A DNA stretch of 64,000 nt, taken from contig JANQNY010000077.1 of NCBI GenBank assembly GCA_028279345.1, positions 62,001-126,000 of the forward strand, in the 5' to 3' direction. The notes beneath the pieces were generated by a model that was given only the letters and a program-made list of their open reading frames with translations, was not told the DNA's origin and made no database searches. Position numbers and translations under genes: made by a program. This DNA is from Geminicoccaceae bacterium (GTDB lineage Bacteria > Pseudomonadota > Alphaproteobacteria > Geminicoccales > Geminicoccaceae). Positions 9,483 to 18,228 of the stretch are shown in pieces; the first letter of the stretch is position 1, and each line of letters opens with the position of its first letter.

Positions 9483-10430
9483 ATGCACTCGCATTCGGTC
9501 GACGATTGGCGGCACGAGCACGACTTTTTGGGTGCCTCGCACGATCGCAACGAACGCCGGACCTGGATGGTCATCGCGCTGACCGCTGCGATGATGGTTG
9601 CCGAGATCGCAGCCGGCATGGCCTTCGGTTCCATGGCGCTCCTCGCCGACGGCTTCCACATGGCGACGCATGCAGGGGCGCTGTCGATCACCGCGCTCGC
9701 CTACCTCTACGCTAGACGCCACACCCGTGACGCCCGCTTCAGCTTCGGCACGGGGAAGCTCGGCGAACTCGCGGGCTTCGCGAGCGCTGTCATTCTGGGC
9801 GTCATTGCGATCCTGATCGGCTTCGAGTCGCTCGTACGCCTAGCGCAACCGGTTGCGATTCGCTTCGATGAGGCGATCGCGGTGGCGGTGCTGGGCCTTG
9901 TCGTCAACCTCGTGAGCGCCTGGCTCCTGCACGATGGAGGGCACCACCACCACGACAGCGCGCACGGCGGACACGACCGTCATCACCACGACCAAGACCA
10001 CAACCTTCGCGCCGCCTACTTCCACGTGCTGACGGACGCACTGACCTCGGTGCTGGCGATCGTGGCGCTGCTAACCGGGCGCTTCTATGGCTGGGTATGG
10101 ATGGACCCGATGATGGGTGTGGTCGGTGCTGTGGTCATCGCGCGCTGGTCGTGGAGCCTCTTGCGTGGCGCAGGCGCGGTGCTGCTAGACACCGTGCCGA
10201 ACCCGGCACTGTCCGAGGCCGTGCGCGCCCGGCTGGAAATCGAGGGCGACCGGGTCTCCGACCTCCATCTCTGGCGCGTGGGCCCGAGCCACTTGGCCCT
10301 CATCGCCGTCATCGTCTCCGACGATCCGCAACCACCCACGTACTACAAAGAAAGGCTGCGGGGTCTGCCCCCGTTCTCCCACGTGACCATCGAAGTCCAC
10401 CGTTGCGCTGAGCACCATTCGGCAGCCTGA
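9483..10430 (+). CDS. dmeF: Cation diffusion facilitator, DmeF-type Co2+/Ni2+ exporter
   Basis: A 315-residue CDF transporter that exchanges cytoplasmic divalent metal for protons. It has six hydrophobic helices. The second carries the metal-site pattern LADGFHMATHAGAL, where DmeF-like proteins have HxxxH/D in place of the zinc-type HxxxD. The fifth carries YFHVLTDALTSVLAI. Between helices 4 and 5 is a histidine-rich cytosolic loop (about 15 His/Asp between residues 155 and 185). The N-terminus is also His-rich. The ATG at 9483 begins the His-containing N-terminus expected of DmeF; upstream in-frame codons look non-coding. No dmeR/rcnR repressor gene lies beside it. Confidence 0.85.
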   Translation: MHSHSVDDWRHEHDFLGASHDRNERRTWMVIALTAAMMVAEIAAGMAFGSMALLADGFHMATHAGALSITALAYLYARRHTRDARFSFGTGKLGELAGFASAVILGVIAILIGFESLVRLAQPVAIRFDEAIAVAVLGLVVNLVSAWLLHDGGHHHHDSAHGGHDRHHHDQDHNLRAAYFHVLTDALTSVLAIVALLTGRFYGWVWMDPMMGVVGAVVIARWSWSLLRGAGAVLLDTVPNPALSEAVRARLEIEGDRVSDLHLWRVGPSHLALIAVIVSDDPQPPTYYKERLRGLPPFSHVTIEVHRCAEHHSAA

Positions 10431-10727
10431 CCCAGCCGCTTCGGCCCAGCCCAGCGAAGCGCGCTCGCACGGCGAACTTCTGAGCGAGTAGGCAGCGCCC
10501 GGCCGTGCCCTTCCAGACACCGGCTTCATTACCGAATTGCGCCGCGCTGGCACTCGGCAGCGATGTCGGCTTTCGGGTTTTCATCAGACGCCATCTAGCG
10601 GCGCCCCCAGTTCCGAACCGCGCCATGAGCGGTCATCCGGCTCGCCGGCGTGGAGGAGCGGGGGTGACCCAACGCGGGCATCGGCATAGGCGCGACGGAT
10701 GGGCTCCAGATGAAGCATCAGCGGACG

Positions 10728-11504
10728 TCAGTCGTCGAACAACGCAACGGCACGAACGAAACCCGCCGAGGCGCGTTTGATTTTCGCTGGAAAGCAGGCG
10801 ACCAGATAGCCCGACGGCGGCAACTGCTCGAGATTGGTGAGCTTCTCCATGTGGCAATAGCCGATCTCGATCGAGGCGCGGTGGCCCTCCCAGATGATCG
10901 ACGGATCGTGCGTCTCGGCCCAGCGACGGGCGGTATGGGAGAACGGCGCATCCCAGGACCAGGCATCGGTGCCCGTCACGCGAACGCCACGCTCGAGCAG
11001 GTAGAGCGTCGCCTCGCGGCCCATGCCGCAGCCGGCCTGCAGGTAGTCGGGCTCGCCGTAGCGCGCGCCGGCGCGGGTGTTGATGAGCACGATGTCGAGC
11101 GGCTCGAGCGCGTGCCCAATCCGCTCGAGCTCGGCGGCCACCTCGTCGGCCGAGACGACATGGCCGTCGGGCAGGTGGCGGAAGTCGAGCTTCACGCCAC
11201 GGCTGTAGCACCACTCGAGCGGCACCTCGTCGATCGTCGCCGCCGGCTCGCCCCGGTTCATCGTCGAATGATGATGGTAGGGGGCGTCGAGATGCGTCCC
11301 GTTGTGGGTCGATATCTCGAGCGTCTCGACCGCCCATCCTTCGCCTCCCGGCAGGTCGCTGGCGTCGAGGCCCGGGAAGAAGCCGGCCATCTGCGCAACG
11401 GTGCTCCTGTGGTCGTGATAGGTGATCTCGGGCAGCATGAAGGGCGGGTCGGAAGCGATCCCGGCTTCGAGGGCAACGGAGAGATCGACCAGGCGTCGCG
11501 GCAT
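10728..11504 (-). CDS. Cyclase-family metal-dependent hydrolase (kynurenine formamidase-like)
   Basis: A 258-residue member of the cyclase/kynurenine formamidase superfamily. The family metal motif HxGTHxDxPxH appears as HNGTHLDAPYH (about residues 67-77), but with Asn in place of the variable residue after the first His. A second histidine-rich patch follows. These enzymes hydrolyse amides, formamides or lactones using Zn or Mn. It is the last gene of a TRAP operon (14 bp after dctM), so it probably acts on the imported compound. The ATG at 11504 is the family-like start; the frame stays open upstream but overlaps dctM. Confidence 0.85.
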   Translation of the reverse strand: MPRRLVDLSVALEAGIASDPPFMLPEITYHDHRSTVAQMAGFFPGLDASDLPGGEGWAVETLEISTHNGTHLDAPYHHHSTMNRGEPAATIDEVPLEWCYSRGVKLDFRHLPDGHVVSADEVAAELERIGHALEPLDIVLINTRAGARYGEPDYLQAGCGMGREATLYLLERGVRVTGTDAWSWDAPFSHTARRWAETHDPSIIWEGHRASIEIGYCHMEKLTNLEQLPPSGYLVACFPAKIKRASAGFVRAVALFDD

Positions 11505-11518
11505 CGGCAAGCCTCTCT

Positions 11519-12829
11519 CTAGTTCGGCACGAGTCCGGTGGCGATGACGGGGAACGCGAGCACGAGCCCGAGCACGACCACCATCATCAGCGCGAAGGGC
11601 AGGGCACCTTTGAAGATGTCGCCGAGGGAGATCGACGCGTCGTCCAGCGTGGATTTGATGACGTAGACCGAGATGCCGAAGGGCGGCGTCAACAGACCGA
11701 TCTCGACCGCCAGCACCGTGACGATCCCGAACCAGATGAGATCGACCCCGAGCGGCTGCACGACCGGCAGCATCAGCGGCACGAGAATCAGCATGATCGA
11801 CGAGCTGTCGAGGATCATGCCCATCACCACCAGCACGAGCACATAGAGGATCATCAGCGCCCAGAATTCGATCTCGGCGGTGGCGACGAAGCTGCCGAAG
11901 CCCGCTGGCACGCCCGAGAATGCGAGCATCCGAGCGTACATCTGGGCGGCGATGATCAAAAAGCAGATGGCGGCCGTGACGAGCCCGGTCTCGACCAACA
12001 CCCGCCAAAGCGCTGCGGGCGACAGCGTGCGCTTGACGAGGCCGATCAGCAGGGCGCCGATCGCGCCCATCGCGCCAGCCTCCACGGGCGTGAAGACGCC
12101 CGCGTAGATGCCGCCAAGGACCAGCAGGATCAGGCCGGTGATGGGCAGGCCGCGGACGAGCAGGTCCCGGCGCGTGAGGGCATCGACGTCGTCACGGTCG
12201 GTCTTGCCGACGAAGCCGGGCGTGAAGCTCGCCATGGCGATGATGCCGATGCCGAACAGGGCGGCGAGCAGGAGTCCCGGTCCGATGCCGGCGATGAAGA
12301 GGTCACCGATCGACTGCTCGGTGAGGATGCCGAAGAGGATCAAGAGCAGGCTCGGCGGGATCATCATCCCCAGGACTGAGCTGCCCGCGACCACGCCCAC
12401 GGCGAAACGCGGCGTGTAACCGTGGCGGATCATCTGTGGCACGGCGATCTTGGTGAACACCGCGGCCGACGCGATCGAGATGCCGGTGATGGCAGCGAAG
12501 ATGGCGTTCGCACCAACGGTGCCGAGCCCGAGCCCGCCGCGCACCCGCCGGAAGAGGCTGTTTGCGACGTCGAAGGCGTCCCGCCCCAGTCCCGCTTCCG
12601 CGACGAGAAAGCCCATCAGCACGAACAGCGGAACGACGCCGAAGAAATAGCTGGCGATCGCGTCGTTGGCCGCCAGGCCCAGCATCGTCGCCGCCAGCCC
12701 GAGCGAACCCTTGATCGCCCAGACGCCGACAAAGGAGCACAGCATCAAGGCGATCGGCACATGGAGCCCGCCCAGCACCAGGAGGCCCATGGCCCCGAGC
12801 GCCGTGAGCCCGATCTCAAAAGGGGTCAT
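11519..12829 (-). CDS. dctM: TRAP transporter large permease (DctM)
   Basis: A 436-residue membrane protein with about eleven hydrophobic helices. DctM features are the re-entrant loops GFLVAEAGLGRDAFD and the SAAVFTKIAVPQMIRHGY / SSVLGMMIPPSLLLILFG stretch, and the C-terminal LLTPPFGISVYVIKS. It forms the cation-driven translocation unit with DctQ. Its start overlaps the dctQ stop by 14 bp, showing translational coupling. Confidence 0.93.
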   Translation of the reverse strand: MTPFEIGLTALGAMGLLVLGGLHVPIALMLCSFVGVWAIKGSLGLAATMLGLAANDAIASYFFGVVPLFVLMGFLVAEAGLGRDAFDVANSLFRRVRGGLGLGTVGANAIFAAITGISIASAAVFTKIAVPQMIRHGYTPRFAVGVVAGSSVLGMMIPPSLLLILFGILTEQSIGDLFIAGIGPGLLLAALFGIGIIAMASFTPGFVGKTDRDDVDALTRRDLLVRGLPITGLILLVLGGIYAGVFTPVEAGAMGAIGALLIGLVKRTLSPAALWRVLVETGLVTAAICFLIIAAQMYARMLAFSGVPAGFGSFVATAEIEFWALMILYVLVLVVMGMILDSSSIMLILVPLMLPVVQPLGVDLIWFGIVTVLAVEIGLLTPPFGISVYVIKSTLDDASISLGDIFKGALPFALMMVVVLGLVLAFPVIATGLVPN

Positions 12830-13370
12830 CGGCGCCCCGATAGCCGAAGCGCCGGGCGATCCGTGCGGCGAACTGGAGCGCCAGCGTCGTGGCGCCGATG
12901 AGGATCATCGCCTTGACCGGCCAGACCGGTGCGGTGAAATCGCCGACCGCACCCACGAACTCGCCCCGCTCGACTGCACGGACGAAGATTGGCCAGGTGG
13001 AGATGACGATCGCCCCGACGACGGCGATCGCGGCGAGATCGAAAACGGTCTCCACCAAACGTGCGAGCCCCGGCGCGCGCTCGGACAGTGGGCGGATGAC
13101 CGCCTCTGCCCGGGTCATGCGCCCGGCGCGCAGCGCCTGCGGGATCTGCAGGAAGACGATCGCAACGATGGAGAGCGTCACCAGCTCGGGCACGCCCGAG
13201 ATCGGCGTGCCGAACAGATTGCGTCCGAGCACGTCCGCGCCGATCAGCAGCATCAGCGCGAAGATCAGGAGCGAGCCGCAGACGTTGAGCGCCTGGGTCG
13301 TCGCATCGAGCAGGCGGAGCGGCAGGGGCTCCGCCCGGCATGCTTCGGCCGGGCGGATCGAGCTGGCCAC
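12816..13370 (-). CDS. dctQ: TRAP transporter small permease (DctQ)
   Basis: A 184-residue protein with four hydrophobic helices and the DctQ pattern: ADVLGRNLFGTPISGVPELVTLSIVA in the first half and an arginine-rich loop before helix 3. The chosen start is a GTG at 13370, one base after the stop of the binding-protein gene. No ATG gives a full-length DctQ, and the spacing fits coupled translation. It bridges DctM and the periplasmic receptor. Confidence 0.88.
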   Translation of the reverse strand: MASSIRPAEACRAEPLPLRLLDATTQALNVCGSLLIFALMLLIGADVLGRNLFGTPISGVPELVTLSIVAIVFLQIPQALRAGRMTRAEAVIRPLSERAPGLARLVETVFDLAAIAVVGAIVISTWPIFVRAVERGEFVGAVGDFTAPVWPVKAMILIGATTLALQFAARIARRFGYRGADDPF

Positions 13371-13371
13371 G

Positions 13372-14430
13372 CTACTCGTTGTCCCAGTCGCGCGCCGGTG
13401 CTGCACCGGCTGCGCGCATCTTCTCCATGTAGAGGGCAAGGATCGCGGAACCCGGCCGCCCCTGGTCGTCGAGCGCCGTCGCCCAGGTCTGGGCGGCGTT
13501 GTCCATGCCATCGGCCCAGGCTTGCCGCATGCCGTCGGGGGCATCCGCGATCGTCGCTCCCTGCTCGGCCATCGTGGCGAACGCGTTGTCGACGGCCGCC
13601 TCAAGCGCGTCGAGATACCAGCCGGAGGTGGCCTCGGCGCCTGCAACGAGCGCCGCCTGCACCTCCGCAGGCAGTCCTTCCCACCAGCGCTCGTTGGCGC
13701 AGAGGGCGCCTGCATATTGGGCGCCAAGGCCGGCCCGGGTGATGTACGGCGCCACCTCGTGGAGCTTCCCTGGCAATGCCGCCGAAGCGAAGACGATGAC
13801 GCCGTCGTACACGCCCGTCTTGAGCTCGTTGTAGTAGGTGGTGAGGTTGCCGGAGACGCCGACGGCGCCGGTTCCCGAGAGCCAGTTGATCGCGGGGCCG
13901 GGTGCCGCGATCTTGCGACCGGCGAGGTCGTCCAGGCCGCTGACGGGGAAGTTGGTCATCAAGAGATAGTCGTCGATGGCGACCGGTGCGCCCAGATACA
14001 CCACGCCGTTGTCGGCGTAGGCTTCGCGCATCCGTTCGTCTTCGACGTGGAGCTCATGCATGAGGTCGCTCACCAGGCGCGCGTCGTCGCTGACGAAGGG
14101 CGTGTAGTAGGTGACGTTCTGCACGGCCAGCTTGGCCGGATCGAAGAGCGACTGGCAGATGCCGATCTCGGCGAGGCCCGCTTCCACGGCTTCCAGTTCC
14201 TCACCCACGCCGGCGATCGAGCCGCCATATTGGGGGGTGAAGACCATCGTATCGCCGTGCTCGGCGAGCTCTGCCTCGACGGTGGGGATGAAGACCTCGT
14301 CGAGCATCTGTACCCAGCGAAACACGCTTGGATGACCGGCGACGATGGTCGCCTGGTAGGTCGCGGCCGCGACCGGTGTGGCCGTCAGGACGAGACAGGC
14401 GGAAAAGCAGGCAAAGCCCAAGCGGTTCAT
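13372..14430 (-). CDS. dctP: TRAP transporter solute-binding protein (DctP)
   Basis: A 352-residue periplasmic receptor of the DctP/TAXI-like TRAP family. A signal peptide is seen at residues 1-22 (MNR, hydrophobic core, PVAAA). The family ligand-anchoring arginine region is around GRKIAAPGPAINWLSG, where an Arg in the GxKIR-type loop usually pairs with a carboxylate. Here the motif is divergent, so the ligand class is uncertain. It is the first gene of dctPQM plus cyclase, transcribed away from the SDR pair. The ATG at 14430 is the only start that leaves a signal peptide. Confidence 0.88.
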   Translation of the reverse strand: MNRLGFACFSACLVLTATPVAAATYQATIVAGHPSVFRWVQMLDEVFIPTVEAELAEHGDTMVFTPQYGGSIAGVGEELEAVEAGLAEIGICQSLFDPAKLAVQNVTYYTPFVSDDARLVSDLMHELHVEDERMREAYADNGVVYLGAPVAIDDYLLMTNFPVSGLDDLAGRKIAAPGPAINWLSGTGAVGVSGNLTTYYNELKTGVYDGVIVFASAALPGKLHEVAPYITRAGLGAQYAGALCANERWWEGLPAEVQAALVAGAEATSGWYLDALEAAVDNAFATMAEQGATIADAPDGMRQAWADGMDNAAQTWATALDDQGRPGSAILALYMEKMRAAGAAPARDWDNE

Positions 14431-14623
14431 GATGTTGTCCTCGTTCACCGAGCGGGTGACCATGCCGCGGCAAGGATCGCGCTCGTGCCTCCCATAGCGC
14501 AGGTGGCTGGAACCTAACCGCTGTGCCTGCGCGTGGCCACGCCCAGCCGCCACCTGCTGCACGGTGACCTTGGCAGGTCGGATCGCACAGCACCGAGGTC
14601 GTCGACCAACTGATAAGCGACCG

Positions 14624-14646
14624 TATAATGTCCGACAAGCCGACAA
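14624..14646 (+). promoter_or_regulatory. Promoter -10 with overlapping operator-like repeat before the SDR pair
   Basis: A perfect TATAAT lies at 14624-14629. It runs directly into TGTCCGACAAG then CCGACAA (14629-14646), a tandem repeat of CCGACAA spaced by 1 nt. Read on the other strand it includes TTGTCGGACA, which fits the TnGTnnnACnA consensus of FadR-type GntR regulators. The position over the expected transcription start suggests repression. The site lies 42 bp before the SDR start codon and about 200 bp from dctP, so it could control both directions. The same sequence recurs at 46591-46608. Confidence 0.5.
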
Positions 14647-14687
14647 TCGGATAGAGAAGAACGAGATACAATCAGGGAGGTAGGGCC

Positions 14688-15458
14688 GTGGGACGCCTCG
14701 CCGGCAAGGTCGCGATCCTGACGGGCGGCGCTTCAGGTATCGGCAAGGCGAGCGCGCTCCGGCTGGCCGCCGAGGGTTGCAAGGTCACGCTCACCGACAT
14801 CGATGAGACGGCTGGTGCCGAAGTGGCCGACGCGATCACGCAGGACGGGGGTGAGGCTGCCTTCATCCGGCAGGACGTCACTGACGAGGCGAGCTGGCAC
14901 GAGGCCTTCGACGCGACGGTCGCCCGCTTCGGCCGGCTCGATGCGCTGGTCAACAACGCCGGTGTGGCCCTCGATCGACTGATCGCCGAGACGACCCTCG
15001 CCGATTGGCGGCGGCTCATGAGCGTCAATCTCGACGCCGTCTTCCTGGGCACCAAGCTCGCCATGGAGGTGCTGCCCGCCTATGGCGGTGGTGCGATCGT
15101 CAACGTTTCCTCGGTGTTCGGCCTTGTCGGCGGTGTCCGGGTCGGCGCCTATTGTGCCAGCAAGGGGGGCGTGCGCCTGTTCACCAAGGCGGCCGCCATG
15201 GAATGTGCGAGCGCCGGCACCAACGTTCGCGTCAACTCCGTGCATCCCGGCTTCATCGAGACGCCGATGATCACCGATGTCATCGCCGACAGCAGCGAGC
15301 CCGAGAAGCTGCGGCGCGTCGTCGAGAACTACATGGCGCTGCGGCGCCTGGGCGACCCCGCCGACGTTGCCAACGCCATCGTCTATCTCGTCTCGGACGA
15401 AGCGGCGTTCGTTACCGGCGCCGAGCTGGTCATCGATGGCGGCATGACCGCACGCTAG
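14688..15458 (+). CDS. SDR family NAD(P)-dependent oxidoreductase
   Basis: A 256-residue classical short-chain dehydrogenase. Motifs in order: TGGASGIG (cofactor loop), an acidic residue in LTDIDE that favours NAD, NNAG, then Ser in NVSS, YCASK (catalytic Tyr-x-x-x-Lys) and a PG motif. The substrate is a hydroxyl/keto compound that cannot be fixed from sequence. The start is a GTG at 14688 preceded by a good ribosome site (GGGAGG). It is the first of two tandem SDR genes divergent from the TRAP operon; the operator-like repeat lies 42 bp upstream. Confidence 0.9.
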   Translation: MGRLAGKVAILTGGASGIGKASALRLAAEGCKVTLTDIDETAGAEVADAITQDGGEAAFIRQDVTDEASWHEAFDATVARFGRLDALVNNAGVALDRLIAETTLADWRRLMSVNLDAVFLGTKLAMEVLPAYGGGAIVNVSSVFGLVGGVRVGAYCASKGGVRLFTKAAAMECASAGTNVRVNSVHPGFIETPMITDVIADSSEPEKLRRVVENYMALRRLGDPADVANAIVYLVSDEAAFVTGAELVIDGGMTAR

Positions 15459-15484
15459 CGAAACGTCGAGCCTTGGGAGCAAGG

Positions 15485-16291
15485 ATGATGAACCGCATCG
15501 ACGGCAAGGTTGCCCTCGTGACGGGTGCCACACGCGGTATCGGTAGCGAGATCGCCCGGACCCTGGCGCGGGCGGGTGCAAGTGTCGTTGCCACCGGCCG
15601 TCGGGAGCCGCTGGGCGAGGAACTCGTGGCCGAGATCGAGGCGTCGGGTGGCACCGCGATGTTTCAGAGGCTCGATGTCACGGACGAAGCCGACTGGCGT
15701 CGCGTGCTGGACGCAACGCTCCAGCGGTTCGGCGGTCTCAGCGTGCTCGTCAACAATGCTGGCGTCATCGTGGTCAAGACGATCGAGGAGACCTCGCTGG
15801 ATGAGGCCAACCAGCTCCTAGCCACCAACCTCACCGGCGTCTTCCTCGGCACTAGGCACGCACTCGGCGTCATGAAAGGCTGCCTGCCGGACGCGGCGGG
15901 CGGCGGCTCGATCATCAACGTCTCGTCCATCGCCGGCATGATCGGCATGACCTACGGTGCGCTCTACTCCATGTCGAAAGGCGGCGTCCGGCTGTTCACG
16001 AAGGCGACGGCGGTCGAGTGCGGCGCGCTCGGCTATCCGATCCGGGTGAACTCCGTGCACCCGACCTTCATCGACACCGACATGGAGGACGAGGCGATGG
16101 AGGGTTATGCGCGCCTCTATGCGGCGCCTGATGCGGCGACCATGCGGACGCGCCTCGCGCGGCTGCACCCGATGGGCCGCTTCGGCACCCCGGACGAGGT
16201 CGCGAAGGCAGTCCTCTATCTGGCGTCGGAGGATTCCGCCTTCGTCACCGGCACCGAGCTGTTGGTCGACGGTGGCTTCACGGCGAAGTAG
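15485..16291 (+). CDS. SDR family oxidoreductase (second of pair)
   Basis: A 268-residue classical SDR with TGATRGIG, NNAGVI, NVSSIAGM and YSMSK. Unlike its neighbour, an arginine pair follows beta-strand 2 (ATGRRE), which points to NADP preference. A roughly 15-residue insertion lies before the second C-terminal helix (MEGYARLYAAPDAATMR). The gene starts 27 bp after the upstream SDR with two consecutive ATGs (15485, 15488). The pair could interconvert a diol/keto intermediate of the compound imported by the TRAP system. Confidence 0.9.
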   Translation: MMNRIDGKVALVTGATRGIGSEIARTLARAGASVVATGRREPLGEELVAEIEASGGTAMFQRLDVTDEADWRRVLDATLQRFGGLSVLVNNAGVIVVKTIEETSLDEANQLLATNLTGVFLGTRHALGVMKGCLPDAAGGGSIINVSSIAGMIGMTYGALYSMSKGGVRLFTKATAVECGALGYPIRVNSVHPTFIDTDMEDEAMEGYARLYAAPDAATMRTRLARLHPMGRFGTPDEVAKAVLYLASEDSAFVTGTELLVDGGFTAK

Positions 16292-17187
16292 GGAGCCCGC
16301 GCCACACCATTCGTCCGTCGGACGTTGTTGTGTTGATGCCGAGGTGCCGCGGTGATCCGTCGGGCGATTGGCGCAACGGCCGACCGCGACGACCATCTCG
16401 TGACGATGCTGGCCCTATGGATCGGCTTCGAGGTAACCCGCATCGTTACCGAGATGGACAGGCCGGTTCTGCGATCGTGGACGCCTTTGCCGGTGTCGTC
16501 AGCGACGCCTCCGCAGCAGCCCAGTATCTCGCCGTCATGGCCGTCGTGATCGTCGACGCCATCGTGACGTTTCGGGGCAGCGGCAGCTAAGGCACCGCCG
16601 CATGCCGATGGTGCCGCCCATTCCGCGCCCGTGCTGCGGCGTCTCTGGACGGCTCTGGGACATGCGCGCATCGAGCCCGCGCGTCCGCCTTCGAAGGCAG
16701 AACGATCGTTTCCGTTGGCGACGCTCCCGGCGAGGTTGCGCCAGGAACGGTCGATCTTGCGTGTCGTCAATGCGCGGCGGACGCACCGATGGCGACTAGG
16801 CCAAGCACTCTCGGGAACGGTTTGCGGTATCTGCGGTGCGAAACGCCTGGGCCACAAAGCGACGTAGTCGGCGCCCAACTGCGGTCAGACGAGTAACAAC
16901 CTGTGGCAGAGCGACTGATCGAGCTGACTACAGAAGCGGTGTGTCAGCGTATCGACTTCAACGACATGCGCGGCGTGACTTAGCTGCGTTCTCCTGCCGA
17001 GCCCCCGGAGATAGCGATGCTGAGAACGCCAGGAGCGATGAGCTGCAGCTCGCATCGGCGCCCCCAGCGGATCATTTTCGAAGGACTCGAGCGCACGAAC
17101 TGACGCCAGTGGCTGGGTGGTGACAATCGAGAACAACGCCAACCAGGTCCAGGCGCAACGGCTCGTTGAGAACGCTCGTGCCGCATG
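16292..17187. other. 896-bp gap without a confident gene
   Basis: No reading frame here has both a good start and family-like protein. Between about 16352 and 16590 two frames in succession give membrane-like segments (TMLALWIGFEV then AVMAVVIVDAIVTF). A small membrane gene broken by a frameshift near 16470 is therefore possible. The rest shows no repeat, RNA gene or recognisable coding sequence. The downstream end abuts the stop of the convergent IclR gene. Confidence 0.3.
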
Positions 17188-18009
17188 TCAAAGCACCCGC
17201 CGGGCACGTCCTCCGATCTGCTCCGTGATCTCAGCGGCGGTGTTGCGGACCGTCGCGCCGACTTCGGCTATGCGCGCATCCGGCAACCGGACGGTTGGCC
17301 CCGATACGGAGATACCGGCGATCGCCTCGCGATGCTCGTTGAAGATCGCGGCCGCGACGCATCGCATGCCGGAGTGGCGCTCCTCATCATCGAACGACCA
17401 ACCGCGCGCTTTGGTGGCGTCGAGATCCGCGAACAGATCGGAGGGTTTCGTGAGGGTCTGGGCAGTGTGCTCCGGTAGGCCGCGGCTCTCGAGGAGCCGC
17501 TCGACCCGCTCGCGTGACAACTCCGCTAGCAGGGCTTTGCCGATCCCCGACGCGTGCATGCTGCCGCGCGTTCCGGGCGGGAAGAAAGCCCGGATCGGAT
17601 TAGGCGTCTCAACCTGGCTGACGAAGACGACGTCTCCCGCATTGGCGATCCCCAGATTGGCCGTCTCGCCTGTCTCCTCCACCAAGCGGCGCATCGCCTT
17701 GCGCGCTGCGTCCACCAGATTCGTCCGTTCGAGAAACGCGCTGCCGATGCGAAACGCTTCGAGCCCGACCGTCCAGTGCTGACTGTCACCGTCGAACGTG
17801 ACGATGCCATGGCGCTCCATCGTCGTCAGCAACCGGTGCGCCGTCGAGGCTGGCATGCCTGCGCGGAGCGCGACGTCGGACAAAGTCGAGGCGCCGGCAC
17901 TGGCAATCAGCGCAAGCAGATGCAGCCCGCGATCGAGCGCCTGCGCGGGCGCCGCTTGGCTCTCGGCGGGATCCTTGCGTGGTCGGCCGCGCGGCCTCTT
18001 GGTCGTCAT
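17188..18009 (-). CDS. bhcR: IclR-family regulator of the beta-hydroxyaspartate cycle
   Basis: A 273-residue IclR-type regulator. It has a basic N-terminal tail (RPRGRPRK), a winged helix-turn-helix at about residues 25-85 (STLSDVALRAGMPASTAHRLL) and an effector domain with the family's MHASGIGKALLA segment. Divergent placement 219 bp from bhcABCD matches the known bhcR arrangement, where BhcR controls the operon in response to glyoxylate. That response is established for the family member in Paracoccus and inferred here. The AT-rich intergenic stretch holds two IclR-like palindromes. Confidence 0.88.
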   Translation of the reverse strand: MTTKRPRGRPRKDPAESQAAPAQALDRGLHLLALIASAGASTLSDVALRAGMPASTAHRLLTTMERHGIVTFDGDSQHWTVGLEAFRIGSAFLERTNLVDAARKAMRRLVEETGETANLGIANAGDVVFVSQVETPNPIRAFFPPGTRGSMHASGIGKALLAELSRERVERLLESRGLPEHTAQTLTKPSDLFADLDATKARGWSFDDEERHSGMRCVAAAIFNEHREAIAGISVSGPTVRLPDARIAEVGATVRNTAAEITEQIGGRARRVL

Positions 18010-18069
18010 TCGGTCCTCCAGCGATCGTCGGTTCGCGTGCCGCTGGAGGATAGCCGGTATGCAAAAAAA

Positions 18070-18104
18070 TTTTCCAGCTCGTTGGCAAGCGAGCTAATGG
18101 AAAA
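18070..18104. promoter_or_regulatory. Candidate BhcR operator 1 (imperfect palindrome)
   Basis: TTTTCCA at 18070-18076 is mirrored by TGGAAAA at 18098-18104. Inner arms GCTCG (18077-18081) and CGAGC (18090-18094) also pair, with three extra bases on the right. The TTTCCA/TGGAAA arms match the general IclR operator style. The site lies 61 bp upstream of bhcR and just upstream of a TATAAT at 18117-18122. Confidence 0.5.
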
Positions 18105-18150
18105 CAAAATAGATTTTATAATCATGTGGTTAGAAGATAAATTTTTATAT

Positions 18151-18165
18151 TGAAAAGTATTTTCA
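18151..18165. promoter_or_regulatory. Candidate BhcR operator 2 (perfect palindrome)
   Basis: TGAAAA, then GTA, then TTTTCA: a perfect 6-bp inverted repeat with a 3-bp centre, the usual size of an IclR-family site. It lies 64 bp before the bhcA start codon and downstream of the TATAAT at 18117-18122. A third half-site TTGAAAT follows at 18172. The surrounding roughly 120 bp is strikingly AT-rich for this window. Confidence 0.5.
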
Positions 18166-18228
18166 GAAAAATTGAAATCTCAACGCGCATGGCATATCCA
18201 TCGGATCAAGCAGGAGGGAGGACGCGCG

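Noticed and set aside
12889-14517. Plus-strand frame of 542 codons opposite dctQ and dctP
   Set aside because: Antisense to two genes with family motifs and a signal peptide; composition is not protein-like.
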